A stretch of 64,000 nucleotides of DNA from Micromonospora sp. WMMD1120 (GTDB lineage Bacteria; Actinomycetota; Actinomycetes; Mycobacteriales; Micromonosporaceae), in contig NZ_JARUBO010000005.1 in NCBI RefSeq assembly GCF_029626235.1, positions 1,644,501 to 1,708,500 of the forward strand, given 5' to 3'. Numbering within the stretch: position 1 is the first letter of the stretch; each line of letters begins with the position of its first letter. The notes under the pieces were generated by a model that saw only the letters and a program-made list of their open reading frames with translations, made no database searches and was not told where the DNA came from. Made by a program: the position numbers and the translations under genes. This document shows, piece after piece, positions 41,701 to 53,720 of the stretch.

Positions 41701-42762
41701 TTAGGGGGTTTGGAGTTCTTTGGCTAGGAGCTCGGCTATCTGGGCGGTGTTGAGGGCCGCGCCCTTGCGGAGGTTGTCGCCGGTGACGAAGAAGTCGAGA
41801 GCCCTGGGGTCGTCCAGGGCGCGGCGGATCCGGCCGACCCAGGACGGGTCGGTGCCGACCGCGTCGATCGGCATCGGGAACTCCCCGGCGGCGGGGTCGT
41901 CGACCAGGATCACGCCGGGCGCGTTGCGGAGCGCCTCGCGGGCGCCCTCGGCGTCGACCTCGGTGGCGAAGACCGCGTGCACGGCCACCGAGTGGGCGGT
42001 GACCACCGGCACCCGGACGCAGGTGGCGGACACCTTGAGATCGGGCAGACCGAGGATCTTCCGGGACTCGTTGCGAATCTTCATCTCTTCCGACGACCAG
42101 CCGCTGTCCGCCGGGGAGCCGGCCCAGGGCACCACGTTGAGCGCCAGCGGCGCGGGGAACGGGCCCAGGTCGTCGCCGACCGCCTGGCGTACGTCGCCGG
42201 TCCGTGAGCCGAGCGCCCGATCGCCGGCGACCTTGGTGAGCTGGTCGTGCAGGATGTCGACGCCGGATTGTCCGGCGCCGGAGACCGCCTGGTAGGAGGC
42301 GAGCACCAGTTCGCGTAGGCCGTACTCGCGGTGCAGCGGCGCGACCGCGATGATCATCGCGAGGGTGGTGCAGTTGGCGTTGGCGATGATGCCCCGGGGC
42401 CGGTTGCGGACCTGGTCGGGGTTGATCTCCGGTACGACCAGCGGGACGTCCCGATCCATCCGGAACGCGCCGGAGTTGTCGACGGCGATAGCGCCCCGGG
42501 AGACGGCGATCGGCGCCCACTCGGCCGAGACCTCGTCGGGGACGTCGAACATGGCCACGTCGACCCCGTCGAACGCCTCGGGGGTCAGCGCCTGGACGAC
42601 GAGTTCCTCACCCCGGCAACGCACCCGGCGACCGACCGACCGCTCGGAGGCCAGCAGGCGGATCTCGCCCCAGACGTTGCGCCGGCCGGTGAGCAGCTCA
42701 CACATCACCGTGCCGACGGCTCCTGTCGCTCCGACCACGGCGAGGGTGGGCAGCGCCGACAC
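41701..42762 (-). CDS. asd: Aspartate-semialdehyde dehydrogenase
   Basis: This 353-aa protein has the NADP-binding GATGAVG at 11-17, the catalytic Cys131 in NANCTT, and SYQAVSGAG. It carries out the reductive dephosphorylation of aspartyl phosphate to aspartate semialdehyde, the branch-point step to lysine, diaminopimelate, threonine and methionine. The GTG start at 42760-42762 has AGGT about 9 nt upstream and lies 5 nt after the lysC stop, so the two form an operon. The same lysC-asd order is standard in actinobacteria. Length and motifs are normal. Confidence 0.95.
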   Translation of the reverse strand: MSALPTLAVVGATGAVGTVMCELLTGRRNVWGEIRLLASERSVGRRVRCRGEELVVQALTPEAFDGVDVAMFDVPDEVSAEWAPIAVSRGAIAVDNSGAFRMDRDVPLVVPEINPDQVRNRPRGIIANANCTTLAMIIAVAPLHREYGLRELVLASYQAVSGAGQSGVDILHDQLTKVAGDRALGSRTGDVRQAVGDDLGPFPAPLALNVVPWAGSPADSGWSSEEMKIRNESRKILGLPDLKVSATCVRVPVVTAHSVAVHAVFATEVDAEGAREALRNAPGVILVDDPAAGEFPMPIDAVGTDPSWVGRIRRALDDPRALDFFVTGDNLRKGAALNTAQIAELLAKELQTP

Positions 42763-42767
42763 GGGTG

Positions 42768-44033
<1,266 letters not shown>

Positions 44034-44267
44034 GACGGTGCACTCCCTCCCAGTGACCCTGAGCGTGCCGACGCCGCCGGAACCGGGGCCGGCGGCGCGT
44101 GTCAGACCCCTTGAGGGTATCCGGCGGGCGGCGAGGCCGGGTCAGGTGATCCCACGATCCGGCCCGCCCGGCCGGTCCCACCAGGTCGGAGGGTACGCGG
44201 AACGGCGTCGCCCGACACGCCGGAGCGAGCACGGCACGCGTCGACCCCGCCGGCCGCCCGCACCCGC

Positions 44268-44273
44268 CAGAAT
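44268..44273 (+). promoter_or_regulatory. -10-like hexamer CAGAAT of the lipoprotein gene
   Basis: CAGAAT ends 6 nt before the GTG at 44280 without a ribosome-binding site. The preceding divergent gap (44034-44267) shows no other feature. Confidence 0.35.
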
Positions 44274-44279
44274 GGGCCG

Positions 44280-45068
44280 GTGCCCGTCCTCCTCCGCCCG
44301 ACCGGCCGTGTGCTCGGGCCGCTCGCCCTCGCCCTGCCGGCGTTCCTGGTCGCCTGCTCCACCGCGCAGCCTCCGGCACCGCCACCGGCCGATCCCGGAA
44401 CGGTCGAGGTGGACGCGGCGCGGGAGGAGCTGGCCGCGCTGGCGGCCGCCGCCCAGGACCGCCACATGGTCGCCCAGTACGTCTACAGCCAGGCCGACCA
44501 ACCGGACCGCACCCTCGTCTTCACCAGCGCGAACGATGGCAGTTGGCGGGTCGACGTGCCCGGGGGCGCGCTGGGCGGCACCGTCGACGTCTCGATGGCC
44601 AGCACGACCGACGGCCTGTTCCAGTGCGCCCTGCCGTCGAGCGGCCATCCGGACCCGGCCCGTTGCGTCCGCCTGGGCGACCGGGACGACACGATCCCCC
44701 GCCGGTCGGACCCTCGGGTCCAGCACCCGCTCACCGACTGGCTGGACGTGCTCACCGACCGGCGGGCGCCGCTGGCGGTGGCGCAGGCCGACGCGCCCGA
44801 GGGCGTGACCGGCACCTGCTACTCGGTGGACTCCACCTCGGCGTCGCTGAACGCCCCGCTGGACGTGGGCATCTACTGCTACGACACCGACGGCACACCG
44901 ACCGGCGTCCGGACCGGGGCCGGGGCGCTGCGGCTGGCCGCGCCGCCCGGCCCGGCGCCGGCCACCGTGCAACTGGCCGGCGCGGTGGTGGTGGACGCGG
45001 AACCACTCGACACCGCGGCACCGCCGACGCCGGACCCGTCGGACAGCCCGAGCGCGGGAACGCCCTGA
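44280..45068 (+). CDS. Hypothetical lipoprotein
   Basis: This 262-aa protein has an n-region with two Arg, a hydrophobic core and lipobox FLVAC (Cys about residue 25). A Pro-rich spacer follows. The mature domain has two Cys pairs (FQCALPSSGHPDPARC and GTCYSV...IYCYD) likely to form disulfides outside the cell, plus beta-rich sequence (TLVFTSANDGSWRVDVPGG). A disordered tail rich in Pro/Asp/Ser ends it. No family is recognised. Similar lipoproteins occur singly in Micromonosporaceae-type genomes. Nothing in the neighbourhood (lysC, ArsR fragment) suggests a function. Confidence 0.65.
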   Translation: MPVLLRPTGRVLGPLALALPAFLVACSTAQPPAPPPADPGTVEVDAAREELAALAAAAQDRHMVAQYVYSQADQPDRTLVFTSANDGSWRVDVPGGALGGTVDVSMASTTDGLFQCALPSSGHPDPARCVRLGDRDDTIPRRSDPRVQHPLTDWLDVLTDRRAPLAVAQADAPEGVTGTCYSVDSTSASLNAPLDVGIYCYDTDGTPTGVRTGAGALRLAAPPGPAPATVQLAGAVVVDAEPLDTAAPPTPDPSDSPSAGTP

Positions 45069-45081
45069 TCCTTTCGGCGGG

Positions 45082-45480
45082 TCATCCGCCCTGACTCGCC
45101 CGGAGCAGGACCTTCGCCGCGTCGGTGTTGCGGTAGAGGACGTGCCGACCCTCGCGGGACCGGTGGACCAGGCCGGCGGCGTGCAGCGCGGCCAGGTGCT
45201 GGGAGACGTTCCCGGCGGACATCCCGGTGAGTCGGGCCAGGCCGGTGGTGGTGGTGGTCGCGGCGTCGAGCAGGTGCAGCAGCGCGGCCCGGCCAGGGCT
45301 GATCACCCGTGCCAGCGGGTCGCCGGCCGGCGCCCCGGTCGCCTCCCAGAGCGTTCCCACCGCACGAACGGGGTACGCCCCGACCGGCACCGAGTCCTCC
45401 AGGAGGTTCCACAGCACCCGCCGGTTGGAGAACACGGAGGGATTCAGCGCCAGCCCACGCCAGCTCCACCAGCGGTCGGA
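45082..45480 (-). CDS. ArsR-type winged-helix regulator, 5'-truncated
   Basis: The C-terminal wing-helix domain is intact: DAATTTTTGLARLTGMSAGN followed by VSQHLAALHAAGLVHRSREG and a HVLYRNT wing. In-frame homology-like sequence continues upstream of the first possible start (GTG 45433-45435) as SWRGLALNPSVFSNRRVLW, a segment typical of the middle of 300-residue actinomycete ArsR proteins. Beyond about 45480 the frame turns into the antisense of an MFS fragment. So the N-terminal half is missing. A 117-aa protein could still be made from the GTG. In intact genomes such regulators usually diverge from an MFS exporter gene. Confidence 0.7.
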   Translation of the reverse strand, partial: SDRWWSWRGLALNPSVFSNRRVLWNLLEDSVPVGAYPVRAVGTLWEATGAPAGDPLARVISPGRAALLHLLDAATTTTTGLARLTGMSAGNVSQHLAALHAAGLVHRSREGRHVLYRNTDAAKVLLRASQGG

Positions 45481-45492
45481 CCCGCTCGGCCG

Positions 45493-45732
45493 CCGGCCGA
45501 CCAGCGCGGCGCGTACGTGGGGGCGTTCCGGCTCGGCTCCCAGGTGCAGTACCTGATCGCTCCGGCGGGACTGACCGCGCTCGGCGTGACCACCGGCGGC
45601 TGGGGTTGGTTACCGACGGCAGCGATCTTCGTGCTGGTCGCAGCGGCGATCGTGCCCGCCGTGGCCTGGGCCGGACGGACCCCGAGGCTGGGTTCCCAGG
45701 CCCCGGAGCCGACAAGGACATCGATCCCATAG
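45493..45732 (+). pseudogene. MFS transporter remnant (last two helices)
   Basis: The plus-strand frame from about 45493 reads PADQRGAYVGAFRLGSQVQY and continues LIAPAGLTALGVTTGG. A clean membrane helix (LPTAAIFVLVAAAIVPAVAW) and a stop at 45730-45732 follow. This is the ending of a 12-helix MFS protein (the RG-Y-x-G-x-x loop plus helices 11-12). About 330 residues and the start are gone. It abuts the truncated end of the ArsR gene head to head. Confidence 0.65.
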
Positions 45733-47724
<1,992 letters not shown>

Positions 47725-47733
47725 GAGCTGATC

Positions 47734-47761
47734 GGAAGGGCCTCCGTTCGGGGGCCCTTCC
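47734..47761. terminator. Terminator between leuA and the exporter gene
   Basis: GGAAGGGCC (47734-47742) pairs with GGCCCTTCC (47753-47761), and the plus strand continues CTATTT. It serves the convergent leuA and MFS genes. Confidence 0.75.
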
Positions 47762-49264
47762 CTATTTCCGCCGGGCCGGTGGTGTGGCGGCGGGCAGCGA
47801 GTGACAGGGCTGGGACGGCGGCGCCTCCCGGTTCGGTCGGTGGATCAGCACGAGGGCCAGGACCGCGCCGACGACGAGCAGCCCGGCGCACCACTCCATA
47901 GCGCTCCGGAACGCGTCGGTCAGTTCGGTCTTCTGCTCGTACCCGCCACCGGAGAGGCCCACCAGCAGGGGCAGCGCGGCCACCGCGAGCAGGCCGCCGG
48001 CCCGGGACGCGGCGTTGTTGAAGCCGCTGGCCACCCCGGAGAACCGGTCCTGCACGGCGGCCAGCACGGACGCGGTGAGCGGTGCCACGACCAGGGTCAG
48101 CCCGATGCCGAAGAGCAGCACCCCGGGCAGCACGTCCCGCCAGTACGACGCGCCCGGCCCGACGCCGCGCAGCAGCAGCAGACCGACCGCGGCGAGCACC
48201 GGCCCGACCGTCAACTGGAGGCGGGGGCCGATCCGCGCCGACAGGGCGCCGGACCGGGCCGACCCGACCAACAACAGCAGCGTCATCGGCAGCAGCGCGA
48301 TGCCGGTGCGGAAGGCCGACCACCCGACCACGTTCTGCAGGTAGACGGCAAAGAAGAAGGTGAAGCCGCCGAGCGCCGCGTAGACGACCACCGTGAAGAT
48401 GTTCAACACCGAGAAGAGCCGACTGCCGAACAGCCCGGTGGGCAGCATCGCCGTGTCGCCGCGCCGCCGTTCCAGCAGCACGAAGGCCACCGCGGACAGC
48501 ACCCCGACCACCGCGGCGACCAGCACCTCGACCGAGTCGAACCCGCGCGCCGGCGCGTCGATCAGGGCGTAGGTGATGCCGGCGAGGGCGAGCGCTCCGA
48601 GCAGGGCGCCGGCCACGTCGAAGCGGCGTCGGGTCTGTCCCGGCCCGGCGGTCCGCGAGGCGCTCTCGTCCCGGCTCTCCGGCACCCAGCGCAGCGCGGC
48701 CAGCACCACGAGCACGGCGATCGGCACGTTGAGGAAGAAGATCCAGCGCCAGGAGAGCGCGTCGATCAACCAACCCCCGATGAACGGACCCAGCGCCGTG
48801 GACACCCCGGACAGCCCGGCCCACGCGCCGATGGCCCGGCCCCGGTCGTCCGGATGGAAACTGGCCTGGAGCACCGACAGCGACCCGGGGGTGAGCAACG
48901 CGCCACCGGCGCCCTGGAGGAAGCGGGCGGCGATCAGCCAGCCGGTGCCCTGGGCGAGCCCGCACAGCACCGAGGCGGCGGTGAACCAGAGCACGCCGAG
49001 GAGGAAGACCCGCCGCCTGCCGAAACGGTCCCCGAGCGCGCCGCCGAGTAGCACGAACGCCGCGAGCATGAGTAGATAGCCGTTGATGGTCCACTGGAGG
49101 TCGGAGACGTTCGCGCCGAGGTCCTGCCCGAGCTTCGGCAGCGCCACGTTGACGACGGTGCTGTCCAGGAAGACCATGCCGGAGGCGAGCACGGCGGCGA
49201 GCAGGGTGCCCCGCCCGGCGGCGGTGCCCATCCGGAGGGTGGACGCCGGTACGGGTGCGGTCAT
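47762..49264 (-). CDS. DHA2-family MFS drug exporter (EmrB/QacA type)
   Basis: This 500-aa protein starts at ATG 49262-49264; a longer frame adds 24 residues without character. It has 14 hydrophobic segments. The DHA2 motifs are FLDSTVVNVALPKLG in helix 1, GGALGDRFGRRRVFLLGV between helices 2 and 3, and RFLQGAGGALLTPGSLSVL in helix 5. It is predicted to be a proton antiporter exporting drugs or metabolites. No TetR or MarR regulator adjoins it. The divergent HNH gene shares its 107-bp upstream region, where a TACCCGGGTA palindrome lies. Confidence 0.92.
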   Translation of the reverse strand: MTAPVPASTLRMGTAAGRGTLLAAVLASGMVFLDSTVVNVALPKLGQDLGANVSDLQWTINGYLLMLAAFVLLGGALGDRFGRRRVFLLGVLWFTAASVLCGLAQGTGWLIAARFLQGAGGALLTPGSLSVLQASFHPDDRGRAIGAWAGLSGVSTALGPFIGGWLIDALSWRWIFFLNVPIAVLVVLAALRWVPESRDESASRTAGPGQTRRRFDVAGALLGALALAGITYALIDAPARGFDSVEVLVAAVVGVLSAVAFVLLERRRGDTAMLPTGLFGSRLFSVLNIFTVVVYAALGGFTFFFAVYLQNVVGWSAFRTGIALLPMTLLLLVGSARSGALSARIGPRLQLTVGPVLAAVGLLLLRGVGPGASYWRDVLPGVLLFGIGLTLVVAPLTASVLAAVQDRFSGVASGFNNAASRAGGLLAVAALPLLVGLSGGGYEQKTELTDAFRSAMEWCAGLLVVGAVLALVLIHRPNREAPPSQPCHSLPAATPPARRK

Positions 49265-49316
49265 CCCACCAATCTTCCTTGCGTCATGCGGGAGACGCCA
49301 CGAAACGCCGAAACCA

Positions 49317-49326
49317 TACCCGGGTA
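49317..49326. promoter_or_regulatory. Palindrome TACCCGGGTA in a divergent promoter region
   Basis: A perfect 10-bp palindrome lies between the divergent MFS exporter and HNH genes and could be an operator. No regulator gene is nearby, so this is position-based only. Confidence 0.25.
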
Positions 49327-49371
49327 CTGTGCGCAATCGCCGGGAGCCCCCAAGCTGGAGAGGTGTCGTCT

Positions 49372-50013
49372 GTGCGTACCAGATCAGGACCGCGAGCGGC
49401 GGTGGCCGCGCTCACCGCGGCGCTGGCGCTCGGCGTGGCCGGTTGCGTCCCTCCGCAGGACGAGCCGGGCGCATCACCGCCGAGCGGTGGCGGCGACGCC
49501 GCGCAGCAGCTCAGTGAGCTGACGGTCGCCGCCGCCGGCTCGATGAGGGGCTACAGCAGGGAGCGCTTCCCGCACTGGCGGGACACCGGCAAGAACTGCG
49601 ACGTCCGGGACAGCATCCTCCAACGCGACGGCAAGGACGTGAAGCTGTCCGGATGCAACGTCGTCGGCGGCCGCTGGGAGAGCGTGTACGACGGTCGCAG
49701 CTTCTCCGATCCCTCCGACGTGGACATCGACCACATGGTGCCGTTGGCCAACGCGTGGCGCTCGGGCGCCGACGAGTGGGACAACACGAAGCGCGGTGAT
49801 TTCGCCAACGACACCACCCGTCCGCAGCTCTTCGCGGTTTCCGCCGCCTCCAACCGGGCAAAGGGTGACCAGGACCCGTCCCAGTGGAAGCCGGCGGACC
49901 GGTCCTACTGGTGCCAGTACGCCAAGGACTGGGTGACGGTGAAGCACTACTGGAAGCTGACGGTGACCGCTGCCGAGAAGGCCGCCCTGACCGACATGCT
50001 GGAGGGCTGTTGA
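49372..50013 (+). CDS. Secreted HNH endonuclease lipoprotein (GmrSD/DUF1524-like)
   Basis: The start is GTG 49372, with GGAGAGG 8 nt upstream; this places RTRSGPRAAVAALTAALALG as the signal, ending in lipobox GVAGC (Cys about 23). The mature part contains DVDIDHMVPLANAWRSGADE, the beta-beta-alpha metal fold with the catalytic His of the D-H-x-x-P-L motif. It continues with FANDTTRPQLFAVSAASNRA and KGDQDPSQWKP, the rest of the HNH/DUF1524 site. Four Cys suggest disulfides. Such proteins are extracellular nucleases that degrade environmental DNA, possibly for nutrition. The next gene overlaps its stop (TGATG). Confidence 0.87.
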   Translation: MRTRSGPRAAVAALTAALALGVAGCVPPQDEPGASPPSGGGDAAQQLSELTVAAAGSMRGYSRERFPHWRDTGKNCDVRDSILQRDGKDVKLSGCNVVGGRWESVYDGRSFSDPSDVDIDHMVPLANAWRSGADEWDNTKRGDFANDTTRPQLFAVSAASNRAKGDQDPSQWKPADRSYWCQYAKDWVTVKHYWKLTVTAAEKAALTDMLEGC

Positions 50014-50405
50014 TGAGCGAGGAAGCGGCGACAGGCGCCACGGCGGGCGCGGAACCCGCCCCGGCCGCCGCCGGCATGACCGCGGACGGCTCCGCCGAGA
50101 CCGCCGCCGCCGTGCCGGGTGCCGGCATGGTGGCCGATTCCGGCGGCGCGACCGGCCCGCAGAGTCGCACCGCGGACATCGTGCCCGGCCCCGGCGGGGT
50201 GATGACCGACGAGGTGGGCGTGGTCACCGGCGACCTGACCCTGCGCACCGAGTACGCCGACGGCAAGGTCACCCTGCGGGTGCAGTACAAGGACGCGGAC
50301 GAGTGGTACGCGGTGACCGGCGGCTCGGTCGCGCTGACCGACCCGGCGGCGGTGGACGCGGTGCACGGCATCGCGGTGGGTCTGCTGAACCGACCCGAGG
50401 GCTGA
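50013..50405 (+). CDS. Hypothetical protein coupled to the HNH nuclease
   Basis: This 130-aa protein has an ATG that overlaps the nuclease stop codon, with GGAGGG 6 nt upstream. The first 60 residues are low-complexity Ala/Gly/Thr. The last 65 (DEVGVVTGDLTLRTEYADGK...YKDADEWYAVTGGSVAL) form a probable beta-sheet domain. There is no signal peptide. Coupling to a secreted nuclease suggests a cytoplasmic partner. An inhibitor that protects the cell before export is one possibility, but there is no direct evidence for it. Confidence 0.6.
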   Translation: MSEEAATGATAGAEPAPAAAGMTADGSAETAAAVPGAGMVADSGGATGPQSRTADIVPGPGGVMTDEVGVVTGDLTLRTEYADGKVTLRVQYKDADEWYAVTGGSVALTDPAAVDAVHGIAVGLLNRPEG

Positions 50406-50424
50406 ACCGTCGATCGGCCGGCCG

Positions 50425-50455
50425 CGCTCGCCCCGGCCGCTGGTCGGGGCGAGCG
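50425..50455. terminator. Bidirectional terminator
   Basis: A perfect 11-bp stem, CGCTCGCCCCG (50425-50435) with CGGGGCGAGCG (50445-50455), has a 9-nt loop and lies between the convergent gene at 50013 and the opp operon end. Confidence 0.75.
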
Positions 50456-50462
50456 GGCCTGG

Positions 50463-51566
50463 TCAGACGTACGAGCCGGGCTCGGTGGGGGCGGAGACGA
50501 CCGCCGGCTCGTCCCCCTCGGCCTCGGGGCGGACGACCTGCGCGCTGGTCTGGTGCGGTCGTAGCTCACCGCTGGCGATCTGCTCGGCCCAGTGGCACGC
50601 CACCCGGCTGACGCCGATCTCCCGCAACACGGGTCGTTCGTCGGCGCAGCGGGTGGGCTGCGACCAGGGGCACCGTGTGTGGAAACGGCAGCCGGACGGC
50701 GGGTTGGCCGGCGACGGCAGGTCACCGGCGAGCAGGATGCGCTCCCGGCGGTCCTCCACGTCCGGGTCCGGCACCGGCACCGCGGACATCAACGCCCTGG
50801 TGTACGGGTGCAGCGGCTCGGTGTAGAGCCTGTCGCTCGGCGCCTCCTCGACCAGCGCGCCCAGGTACATCACGCCGACGGTGTCGGAGATGTGCCGGAC
50901 CACCGCGAGGTCGTGTGCGATCACCAGGTAGGTCAGCCCGAGGCTGTCCTGGAGTTCGTCGAGCAGGTTGACCACCTGCGCCTGGATCGAGACGTCGAGC
51001 GCGGACACCGGTTCGTCGGCGACAATCAGCTCCGGCCCGAGCACGAGCGCGCGGGCGATGCCGATGCGCTGCCGCTGGCCACCGGAGAACTCGTGCGGGT
51101 AGCGGGACAGCGCCCACCGGGGCAACCCCACCGCGTCCAGGGTCTCGCCGATGATCCGGCGACGTTCGGTGCGGTCGGCCCCGATCCCGTGGGTCTGCAT
51201 CCCCTCGGTCAGGATCGACTCGACGTTCTGCCGGGGATCGAGGCTGGACATCGGGTCCTGGAAGATCATCTGCATCCGCCGACGCATGCCGCGCAGCTTG
51301 CCGGCCGGCAACGTGGTCAGCTCGACGCCGTCGAACTCGACCTCGCCGGCGGTCGGCGGGGTGAGCTGGAGCAACGCCCGACCCAGCGTGGACTTGCCAC
51401 AGCCGGACTCGCCGACCAGGCCGTACGTCTTGCCCCTCGGAATGCTGAGGTCCACCCCGTCGACGGCCTTCACATGGCCGACCACCCTGTCGAACAGCAC
51501 ACCCCGCTTGATCGGAAAGTGCACCTTCAGGTCGCGTACCTCGACGAGCGTGTCGTTCTCGCTCAC
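50463..51566 (-). CDS. Oligopeptide/dipeptide ABC transporter ATPase (OppF/DppF type)
   Basis: This 367-aa protein starts with a GTG at 51564-51566 that overlaps the upstream stop (GTGA). It has Walker [11 protein letters not shown]-loop QDPMSSLDP, signature [15 protein letters not shown], Walker [13 protein letters not shown] and switch His in IAHDLAVV. The C-terminal oligopeptide-binding extension includes [16 protein letters not shown], with the four-Cys-type motif of OppD/F proteins where an Fe-S cluster or metal may bind. It pairs with the next ATPase to energise peptide import. It is the last gene of the five-gene operon. Confidence 0.94.
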   Translation of the reverse strand: MSENDTLVEVRDLKVHFPIKRGVLFDRVVGHVKAVDGVDLSIPRGKTYGLVGESGCGKSTLGRALLQLTPPTAGEVEFDGVELTTLPAGKLRGMRRRMQMIFQDPMSSLDPRQNVESILTEGMQTHGIGADRTERRRIIGETLDAVGLPRWALSRYPHEFSGGQRQRIGIARALVLGPELIVADEPVSALDVSIQAQVVNLLDELQDSLGLTYLVIAHDLAVVRHISDTVGVMYLGALVEEAPSDRLYTEPLHPYTRALMSAVPVPDPDVEDRRERILLAGDLPSPANPPSGCRFHTRCPWSQPTRCADERPVLREIGVSRVACHWAEQIASGELRPHQTSAQVVRPEAEGDEPAVVSAPTEPGSYV

Positions 51567-52576
51567 GCTGGCTCCTCCTCGCGCGGTGCGGGCACCGTGC
51601 CGGGCACCGGCTCCGGGTTGACGCACCGGTAGCTACGTCCGTCGTGTGCCTGCACCAACTCCGGCGGCTCACCCACGCACTCGTCGGTCCGACGGGCGCA
51701 GCGCGGGGCGAAGGCACAGCCCTCCGGCCAGGGCAGCAGGTCGCGGACCGAACCGGGGATCGGGCTGAGCTTCTCGCCCCGCCCAGCGTCGAGCCGGGGC
51801 ACCGAGCCGAGCAGACCCACCGTGTACGGGTGCCGCGGCTGGCGGAACAGCGGACGGCGACGGGCCGTCTCCACCACCCGACCGCCGTAGAGCACGTTGA
51901 CGGTGTCGCACATGCCGGCCACCACACCCAGGTCGTGGGTGATCATCAGCAGTGCGGTGCCGGAGTCCCGGACCAGTTCCTTGAGCAGTTCCAGGATCTG
52001 CGCCTGGATGGTGACGTCCAGCGCGGTGGTCGGCTCGTCGGCGATCAGCAGCCGAGGCTGGCAGGCCACCGCCATGGCGATGAGCGCACGCTGGCGCATC
52101 CCACCGGAGAGCTGGTGCGGGTACTCCTTCAGCCGCCGCCTCGGGTCGGGGATACCGACCCGGTCCAGCAACTCCGCCGCCTCCTTCGCCGCGGCCGCGC
52201 CCTTCATCCCCCGGTGCCGGGTCAGCACCTCGGTCACCTGCAACCCGATCGGGATCACCGGGTTCAGCGAGGAGAGCGGATCCTGGAAGATCATGGCGAT
52301 GTCCCGGCCGCGGATGTCCCGCCGCGACCGGTCGTCGAGCTGGAGCAGGTCGGTGCCGTCGAAGACGGCCTTGCCGCCGACCCGCAGGCCCGGCTGCTTC
52401 GGCAGCAGACCCATGATCGCCAGCGAGGTGACGCTCTTGCCACAGCCGGACTCGCCGACCAGGCCGACCACCTCACCGGCGTCGACCGAGAAGGACACCC
52501 CGTCGACGGCGTGCACGGCCCGCTGGCCGCGCCGCGCGAACGTGACGGAGAGATCATCAACTTCGAGCAGTGCCAT
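51563..52576 (-). CDS. Oligopeptide/dipeptide ABC transporter ATPase (OppD/DppD type)
   Basis: This 337-aa protein has Walker [19 protein letters not shown], signature [14 protein letters not shown], Walker [13 protein letters not shown] and ITHDLGVV. The C-terminal [16 protein letters not shown] is the Cys motif of the OppD/F group. ATG 52574-52576 is preferred over the GTG one codon earlier, because GGAAGG lies 6 nt before it. Unlike other junctions of this operon, it is not overlapped with the permease gene upstream. Three 57-bp repeats sit in between and leave its ribosome-binding site at the edge of the first repeat. Confidence 0.94.
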   Translation of the reverse strand: MALLEVDDLSVTFARRGQRAVHAVDGVSFSVDAGEVVGLVGESGCGKSVTSLAIMGLLPKQPGLRVGGKAVFDGTDLLQLDDRSRRDIRGRDIAMIFQDPLSSLNPVIPIGLQVTEVLTRHRGMKGAAAAKEAAELLDRVGIPDPRRRLKEYPHQLSGGMRQRALIAMAVACQPRLLIADEPTTALDVTIQAQILELLKELVRDSGTALLMITHDLGVVAGMCDTVNVLYGGRVVETARRRPLFRQPRHPYTVGLLGSVPRLDAGRGEKLSPIPGSVRDLLPWPEGCAFAPRCARRTDECVGEPPELVQAHDGRSYRCVNPEPVPGTVPAPREEEPA

Positions 52577-52580
52577 CACT

Positions 52581-52751
52581 GGCCTTCCGTTCGCGACTGC
52601 GGGGCTCGCAAGCTCACTCCTCGCGCTTCACACATGACGGCCTTCGTTCGCGACTGCGGGGCTCGCAAGCTCACTCCTCGCGCTTCACACATGACGGCCT
52701 TCGTTCGCGACTGCGGGGCTCGCAAGCTCACTCCTCGCGCTTCACACATGA
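52581..52751. repeat. Three tandem copies of a 57-bp element inside the opp operon
   Basis: The units lie at 52581-52638 (58 bp, one extra C), 52639-52695 and 52696-52751. Each contains CGACTGCGGGGCTCGCAAGC followed by TCACTCCTCGCGCTTCACAC. They are almost identical, do not encode a conserved frame and fill the gap between the OppD-type and OppC-type genes. The CGCGA and TCGCG ends give each a weak inverted symmetry. Confidence 0.92.
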
Positions 52752-52757
52752 AGGGGC

Positions 52758-53720
52758 CTACTTCCGCAGCTTCGGGTCGAGGGCCTCACGCATCGCCTCA
52801 CCGAGCAGGGTGAAGCCGAGCGCGGTGATGATGATCGCGACGGCCGGGTAGATCGCCAGCGACGGCCGGATGCCGAGGTACTGCTGCGCGTCGGCGAGCA
52901 TGACGCCCCACTCCGGCACGGCGGTGTCCGGGTTGCCCAGGCCGAGGAAGGACAGCGCCGCGGCCTCGATGATCGCGGTGGCCAGGGTCAGCGTGGCCTG
53001 CACGATCACCGGGGCCAGCGAGTTCGGCACCACGTGGGTCAGCGCGATCTTCGACTTCTTCACACCGAGCGAGGTGGCCGCCAGCACGTAGTCGCTGTTG
53101 GCCTGGGAGATCATCGAACCGCGCAGCAGCCGGGCGAAGACCGGCACCGAGACCACGCCGACCGCGATCATCACGGTGGTCAGGCTGGCCCCGAGCAGGG
53201 CGGCGATGCTCACCGCCAGCAGCAGGCTCGGCATCGCCAGCAGCATGTCTATGAAGCGCATCAGGGTGGTGTCGACCCAGCGCCCCCACCGGCCGCCGAG
53301 ACCGGCCGCGGCACCCGAGATGCCACCGATCAACGCGCCGATCGCCAGACCGATGAGGGTGGAGACCACACCGACCAGCAGGGTCTGTCGGGCCCCCACG
53401 ATCATCCGGCTGAACTCGTCCCGGCCCTGGTGGTCGTACCCGAACCAGTGGTCACCGTCCGGTCCGGGGATGACACCCGGCTTGATCAGGCCCTCGCGGA
53501 TGCCGATCGTGTCGGTCGGCCCGTACGGCACGAGGAACGGCCCGATTATCGCGACCAGCAGGAAGAGCGCCAGGATGACCGCGCCGACGATCGCGGCCGG
53601 GTTGCTCCGGAGTCGGCGGAACGCCTCCTGCCAGAGGCTGACGCCGCGCTCGTCGTCACGGGCGGCCAGCTCGGAGAGCCGGTCGATCTTCTCGCGCTTC
53701 TTGCCCGGGGTGAGTGTCAT
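52758..53720 (-). CDS. Peptide ABC transporter permease (OppC/DppC type)
   Basis: This 320-aa protein has a cytoplasmic N-terminal tail, then a first helix (AAIVGAVILALFLLVAIIG) and a periplasmic-side domain with GYDHQGRDEFSRMIVGARQ. Five more helices follow, with the EAA loop containing AATSLGVKKSKIALTHVVPN. This is the OppC class, with its extended N-terminus and the HWFGYDHQGRDEFS motif. The ATG at 53718-53720 overlaps the stop of the OppB-type gene (ATGA). It forms the channel with OppB. The region after its stop is occupied by the 57-bp repeats. Confidence 0.95.
   Translation of the reverse strand: MTLTPGKKREKIDRLSELAARDDERGVSLWQEAFRRLRSNPAAIVGAVILALFLLVAIIGPFLVPYGPTDTIGIREGLIKPGVIPGPDGDHWFGYDHQGRDEFSRMIVGARQTLLVGVVSTLIGLAIGALIGGISGAAAGLGGRWGRWVDTTLMRFIDMLLAMPSLLLAVSIAALLGASLTTVMIAVGVVSVPVFARLLRGSMISQANSDYVLAATSLGVKKSKIALTHVVPNSLAPVIVQATLTLATAIIEAAALSFLGLGNPDTAVPEWGVMLADAQQYLGIRPSLAIYPAVAIIITALGFTLLGEAMREALDPKLRK

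Noticed and set aside
44034..44279. Lysine riboswitch or attenuator upstream of lysC
   Set aside because: No lysine-rich leader frame and no recognisable aptamer structure. The gap shows only a GC-rich imperfect stem.
52581..52751. CRISPR array
   Set aside because: The units are directly adjacent 57-bp tandem repeats without unique spacers, and no cas genes are present.
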